NCBI RefSeq assembly: GCF_004364345.1
Contig: NZ_SOCA01000003.1
Coordinates: forward strand, 620,001-684,000
Length of the DNA stretch: 64,000 nucleotides
Source of the DNA: Prosthecobacter fusiformis
Lineage (GTDB): Bacteria > Verrucomicrobiota > Verrucomicrobiia > Verrucomicrobiales > Verrucomicrobiaceae
Direction: 5' to 3'
Part shown: positions 60,740-64,000 of the stretch, one piece after another
How the letters are laid out: the number at the start of each line of letters is the position of its first letter
Numbering within the stretch: position 1 is the stretch's first letter
Notes under the pieces: generated by a model
Seen by the model: only the letters and a program-made list of their open reading frames with translations
What the model was told of the DNA's origin: nothing
The model's database searches: none
Made by a program: the position numbers and the translations under genes

Positions 60740-61156
60740 TCAACTCAAAAAGCGGTGTCTCCATTCTGGGCGGGGTAGAGCGCAGGCATCCTTTTGACCA
60801 AACCACCGGTAGCGGTTGCTGGCGACAAAGAGATAAGCTTGGTCCCTCAATGCCCGTGGGATGAATTTAAAGATCTTCAGCAGCGACCACAAGCCACCGA
60901 GGTGGCCGGCGATCTCCAGGGCCGCATCACTTTCCTTGAATACCCCCTTGGGACTGATGAAAAGCATGCTGTGTGGGTGCTCTGGGTCTAGGCCATGCTG
61001 GCGATAGAGTCTGCTGCCAACTTCAGACTGGATGGAGGCAAAATGGATGATTCCCTTGCGGTCGTGTTTCAGAACAAACTGGACGGAGCTGTCGCATAGA
61101 TTGCAGACGCCATCAAAGAGCAGCAGATGGGAAGGGGGGCTGGTGACGTCTGACAT
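60740..61156 (-). CDS. DUF393 (DCC family) thiol-disulfide oxidoreductase-like protein
   Basis: From MSDVTSPPSHLLLFDGVCNLC the protein has 138 residues. The family's DxxCxxC motif is present as FDGVCNLCDSS (~14-24), and GLDPEHPHSMLFISPKGVFKESDAAL and the terminal RYRWFGQKD are typical of the DCC family. The fold is thioredoxin-like, and family members are predicted to be redox-active, though few have been tested. It lies upstream of the cheW operon on the same strand and diverges from the DUF4159 gene. An upstream frame reaches 61303 but is not needed. Confidence 0.9.
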   Translation of the reverse strand: MSDVTSPPSHLLLFDGVCNLCDSSVQFVLKHDRKGIIHFASIQSEVGSRLYRQHGLDPEHPHSMLFISPKGVFKESDAALEIAGHLGGLWSLLKIFKFIPRALRDQAYLFVASNRYRWFGQKDACALPRPEWRHRFLS

Positions 61157-61306
61157 GAGAGAAGCGGGTCCATGCAAGGTATACGAAATCCCGGTATTCT
61201 CAAGCCCTCCCACAAAGGGGGGAGTATGCGCAGAAAGACGTGAAGATTGGGCGTATCTTTGCTGTTCTATCTGGGTATACCGGATTCGTCGTGAGACCCT
61301 CAAGCC

Positions 61307-62173
61307 ATGAAACTCCTGCCTGCCCTTTTCGTTCTTGGTATCCTTGGGTATAGCCTGGCGGACGAAGACGTCTCGCCGACCAACTTTGGAATCAAGGATG
61401 GCTCCGTGCCGGAAGACCCGCGCGAAGCAGGCCGGGGAGGCCAGTTCATGGACTTCCCCACCTGGCCAGTCAGCAAAGAGCTGCCGAATGACGTCTTCAC
61501 CTTCGCCCGGCTGAGGTATAACTCAGAGAGCCATGGCTGGGGCAGGCGGGGTGGCGGCAAATGGACCACGGATTATCCGGATGCGGACCTGAACTTCAGC
61601 TATCGCCTCCAGCAACTCACCTCTCTACAGGTGAGTCCGAAAGGGGCGATCGTGGATATCGAGGCCGAGCAGATGCGGCATTACCCGTTCATCTACATGA
61701 TCGAGCCGGGGCACATCAGCCTAACAGATGTGGATGCAAAGGTAATGCGTGATTACATGCTCAACGGCGGGTTCATCATGGTGGATGACTTCTGGGGAGA
61801 GGAGGAGTGGGATACCTTCTATATCGCCCTGAAACAGATCTTCCCTGACCGTGAACCTGAAGAACTGCCCCTGGAGCATGAGATCTTTCACATGGTCTTC
61901 CCTTTGAAAGTGAAGCCACAGATCCCTAGTGTGGGCCATGCCATGGCAGGCAGGTCAGAGGGGATCACCGCAGAGAGGTTCGATGCAGAGACCCCGCACT
62001 ACCGGGCTATCTTCGATGACAAGAAGCGCATCGTCATGATGATCTGCCACAACACCGACCTGGGGGATGGCTGGGAGGAAGAGGGTACCGACCCGTGGTA
62101 CTTCCGGGAGTTCTCCGAGAAGTATGCGTATCCGCTCGGCATCAACATTGTCTTCTATGCGCTGACGCATTGA
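61307..62173 (+). CDS. Exported DUF4159 protein
   Basis: The 288-residue protein has a signal peptide (MKLLPALFVLGILGYSLA). The mature part has the DUF4159 pattern: FTFARLRYNSESHGWGRRGGGKWTTDYPDADLNF, then MRDYMLNGGFIMVDDFWGEEEW and MMICHNTDLGDGWEEEG, ending YPLGINIVFYALTH. DUF4159 proteins, usually exported and common in Verrucomicrobiota and Planctomycetota, often lie near MoxR/DUF58 clusters, which are absent here. Function unknown. It is convergent with gltB, with a terminator between. Confidence 0.88.
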   Translation: MKLLPALFVLGILGYSLADEDVSPTNFGIKDGSVPEDPREAGRGGQFMDFPTWPVSKELPNDVFTFARLRYNSESHGWGRRGGGKWTTDYPDADLNFSYRLQQLTSLQVSPKGAIVDIEAEQMRHYPFIYMIEPGHISLTDVDAKVMRDYMLNGGFIMVDDFWGEEEWDTFYIALKQIFPDREPEELPLEHEIFHMVFPLKVKPQIPSVGHAMAGRSEGITAERFDAETPHYRAIFDDKKRIVMMICHNTDLGDGWEEEGTDPWYFREFSEKYAYPLGINIVFYALTH

Positions 62174-62190
62174 TCCGAATAAAACAAAAA

Positions 62191-62222
62191 ACCCGTCCTC
62201 CTGCGAAGGCAAGAGGACGGGT
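62191..62222 (-). terminator. Rho-independent terminator of gltB
   Basis: A perfect 10-bp stem (ACCCGTCCTC, complement at 62213-62222) with a 12-base loop is followed, on the minus strand, by TTTTTTGTTTT. It lies 24 bases past the gltB stop and may also slow the convergent DUF4159 transcript. Confidence 0.92.
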
Positions 62223-62246
62223 GAATAGGTTAATCCGAAGGGCGCT

Positions 62247-64000
62247 TTAGGCGGCTTTTACCAGGGGTGGCTCAGGCTCGATGGTGGCGTTGTCTTCTTC
62301 CGTCGGGACCATGACGGGCTCGGCTTTGCTGACGACCTTGACGAACTTAGGCAGGTAGGCGTCCCAGTTATCCATGATGTCTTTGGCGCGCAGGCTTTCG
62401 GTCTTTTCCAAGTGGTCAGCGATCAGCTTCTGGAGCTGGTTGATGTCCTCGGGGTCGGTGACTTTGTCGCCCTTGATCATCTCTGGATTGTGGAGCTGGC
62501 CAAAGGTATCGGCTTCATCGAGGAGGTAGGCGATGCCACCGCTCATGCCGGCACCGAAGTTTTTACCAAAGGTGCCCAGGACGGTGACGACACCGCCAGT
62601 CATGTATTCGCAACCGTGGTCGCCGATGCCTTCGACAACAGCGGTCGCACCGGAGTTGCGGACGCAGAAGCGTTCACCAGCACGACCGGCGGCGAAGAGG
62701 TGACCGCTGGTGGCACCATACATCACGGTATTGCCCATGATGCTGTTCTCCCAGGTATTGCATACCGGGTTAAGCTTCGGACTTGGGCGGATGATGATTT
62801 CACCGCCGCAGAGGCCCTTGCCTACATAGTCGTTGGCTTCACCGATGAGGGTCAGCTTCACGCCGCCGCAAAGGAAGGTGCCGAAGCTCTGGCCGGCGCT
62901 GCCTTCGCATGTGACGTCCACACTGCCCGCAGGCAGACCGTGGTTGCCATGATGGAAGGCGATCTCGCCGCTGAGCTTGGTGCCGATGTTGCGGAAGGTG
63001 TTCTTGATCTTGTAGCGGACTGGCTTGACCTTGCGCTTGTCGCTGATGGCGAACTGGGCGTCCTGGATGAGGCGGTCGTCCAGCGGATGCTGGTCCAGGC
63101 CGTCATTCTGGTTCATCTGGCAGGTGCGTGGCACGTCCTGTTTGATCTCCTTGCCGACGTCTTTGAGGACACGGCTGAGGTCGATCATATTGGCCTTTTT
63201 GTGGCCCGGCACCTGACGCTGACGCAGGAACTCAGGGCGGCCAATCATGTCGTTCATCTTGGCGACGCCAAGCTGGGCCATGATCTCACGGACTTCGTGG
63301 GCGACGCTGTTGAAGAAGTTCACCACATGCTCCGGCTTGCCTTTGAACCTGGAGCGGAACTTCGGATCCGTGGTGGCGACGCCGACCGGGCAGTTGTTCA
63401 GGTGGCACTGGCGCACATAAACACAGCCGAGGGCGATGAGGGCGATGGTGCCGAAGTTGAACTCTTCCGCGCCGAGCATGGCGGCGATGGCGATGTCGCG
63501 TCCATTACGGAGACCACCGTCGGTGCGCAGGGTGACGCGCTCGCGGAGACCGTTGAGCATGAGGACCTGCTGGGTTTCAGCCAGGCCGAGTTCCCATGGA
63601 AGACCTGCGTGCTTGATGGAGCTGAGCGGGCTGGCACCGGTGCCGCCATCATGGCCGGAGACCAGGATGATATCGGCATTGGCCTTGGCCACACCGGCGG
63701 CGATGGTGCCGACGCCGGATTCGGCGACGAGCTTCACGCAAACGCGAGCGCGGGGATTGGCTTCCTTCAAATCGTGAATGAGCTGGGCCAGATCCTCGAT
63801 GGAGTAGATGTCATGATGCGGCGGTGGGCTGATGAGCATGACGCCGGGCGTGGTATTGCGCAGCCGGGCGATCATGCGATTCACCTTCATGGCGGGGAGC
63901 TGTCCGCCTTCACCAGGCTTGGCACCCTGGGCCATTTTGATTTCCAGTTCCCAGGCATTGGCCAGGTATTCGGCAGTGACGCCGAAACGGCCAGAGGCCA
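62247..64000 (-). CDS. gltB: Glutamate synthase large subunit, C-terminal part, cut by window edge
   Basis: The frame is open off the right edge; about 584 C-terminal residues are visible. They contain the end of the FMN-binding synthase domain (KPGEGGQLPAMKVN, SGHDGGTGASPLSSIKHAG, LRTDGGLRNGRDIAIAAMLGA), the Cys cluster C-x5-C-x4-C in CVYVRQCHLNNC that binds the 3Fe-4S centre, and the C-terminal right-handed beta-helix domain (GNTVMYGATSGHLFAAGRAG). GltB makes glutamate from glutamine and 2-oxoglutarate with the small subunit GltD, which is not seen here. The amidotransferase domain lies beyond the window. Confidence 0.97.
   Translation of the reverse strand, partial: ASGRFGVTAEYLANAWELEIKMAQGAKPGEGGQLPAMKVNRMIARLRNTTPGVMLISPPPHHDIYSIEDLAQLIHDLKEANPRARVCVKLVAESGVGTIAAGVAKANADIILVSGHDGGTGASPLSSIKHAGLPWELGLAETQQVLMLNGLRERVTLRTDGGLRNGRDIAIAAMLGAEEFNFGTIALIALGCVYVRQCHLNNCPVGVATTDPKFRSRFKGKPEHVVNFFNSVAHEVREIMAQLGVAKMNDMIGRPEFLRQRQVPGHKKANMIDLSRVLKDVGKEIKQDVPRTCQMNQNDGLDQHPLDDRLIQDAQFAISDKRKVKPVRYKIKNTFRNIGTKLSGEIAFHHGNHGLPAGSVDVTCEGSAGQSFGTFLCGGVKLTLIGEANDYVGKGLCGGEIIIRPSPKLNPVCNTWENSIMGNTVMYGATSGHLFAAGRAGERFCVRNSGATAVVEGIGDHGCEYMTGGVVTVLGTFGKNFGAGMSGGIAYLLDEADTFGQLHNPEMIKGDKVTDPEDINQLQKLIADHLEKTESLRAKDIMDNWDAYLPKFVKVVSKAEPVMVPTEEDNATIEPEPPLVKAA

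Overview
The window looks like chromosomal DNA from a member of the Verrucomicrobiota, most likely the Prosthecobacter/Verrucomicrobium side of the phylum. This is inferred from gene families and not from a marker tree. The evidence is a PVC-type membrane-bound dehydrogenase/heme-binding protein (5238-7721), a DUF1549/DUF1553 protein (39339-40988), a secreted protein with an SHD1-like domain (3219-4676), DUF4159 and DUF2339 proteins, and secreted proteins ending in a 'LESSTDLxxW...RRFFRxR' module. Housekeeping genes (ychF, clpXP, rpsB-tsf, rplU-rpmA, dnaJ-grpE, gltB, galE, a tRNA-Cys) show this is core chromosome. I see no phage, integrase, intact IS element or CRISPR array. Many genes lack a clear Shine-Dalgarno sequence, so several starts rest on signal peptides or family length.

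Layout. 1-5.2 kb: an edge-truncated MBOAT acyltransferase, a P-loop protein, ychF, a DUF2007 protein, a papain-like secreted protein and a RelE/ParE-type toxin-antitoxin pair. 5.2-11.7 kb: PVC dehydrogenase, clpX and clpP on the minus strand; rpsB-tsf with a strong terminator on the plus strand. 11.8-18.2 kb: a four-gene ATGA-coupled signalling operon (CHASE3/GAF hybrid kinase, CheR, CheB, REC-kinase-REC). 18.4-27.2 kb: a TauE/SafE permease, a repeat-rich intergenic region, a giant DUF2339 membrane protein, an autotransporter-like protein and an EF-hand/GTSGSGSS-repeat secreted protein. 27.3-35.5 kb: MBL hydrolase, LOG protein, CutA, an NtrB/NtrC-like two-component system, a sensor kinase with a fused NMT1-type substrate-binding domain, and a FAD oxidoreductase. 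35.5-42.8 kb: aquaporin, galE, a Gfo/Idh oxidoreductase, Uma2, DUF1549/1553, small unknown genes and one frameshifted gene. 42.9-51.1 kb: tRNA-Cys, glutaredoxin, dnaJ, grpE, a SpoIIE phosphatase with a STAS protein, rplU-rpmA, a pseudouridine synthase, a glycine-zipper protein and an SRPBCC protein. 51.1-60.7 kb: a complete chemosensory operon. 60.7-64 kb: DUF393, DUF4159 and the 3' part of gltB.

The most notable feature is the density of signal transduction. Two separate clusters pair CheR/CheB methylation enzymes with closely similar hybrid kinases. The 51-60.7 kb cluster (cheW, cheR-TPR, cheW, MCP, cheA-REC, cheB, REC-REC-kinase-REC) has the gene content of a Wsp-type pathway, but a multi-receiver kinase stands where Wsp has the WspR diguanylate cyclase. 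The 11.8-18.2 kb operon has CheR and CheB but no MCP, CheA or CheW. Its first kinase carries a long Glu/Gln-rich coiled coil that could be the methylation target. The output kinases of both clusters are paralogous in their kinase core and C-terminal receiver, and each gene overlaps a cheB gene by an ATGA. This is the best candidate in the window for an under-described system.
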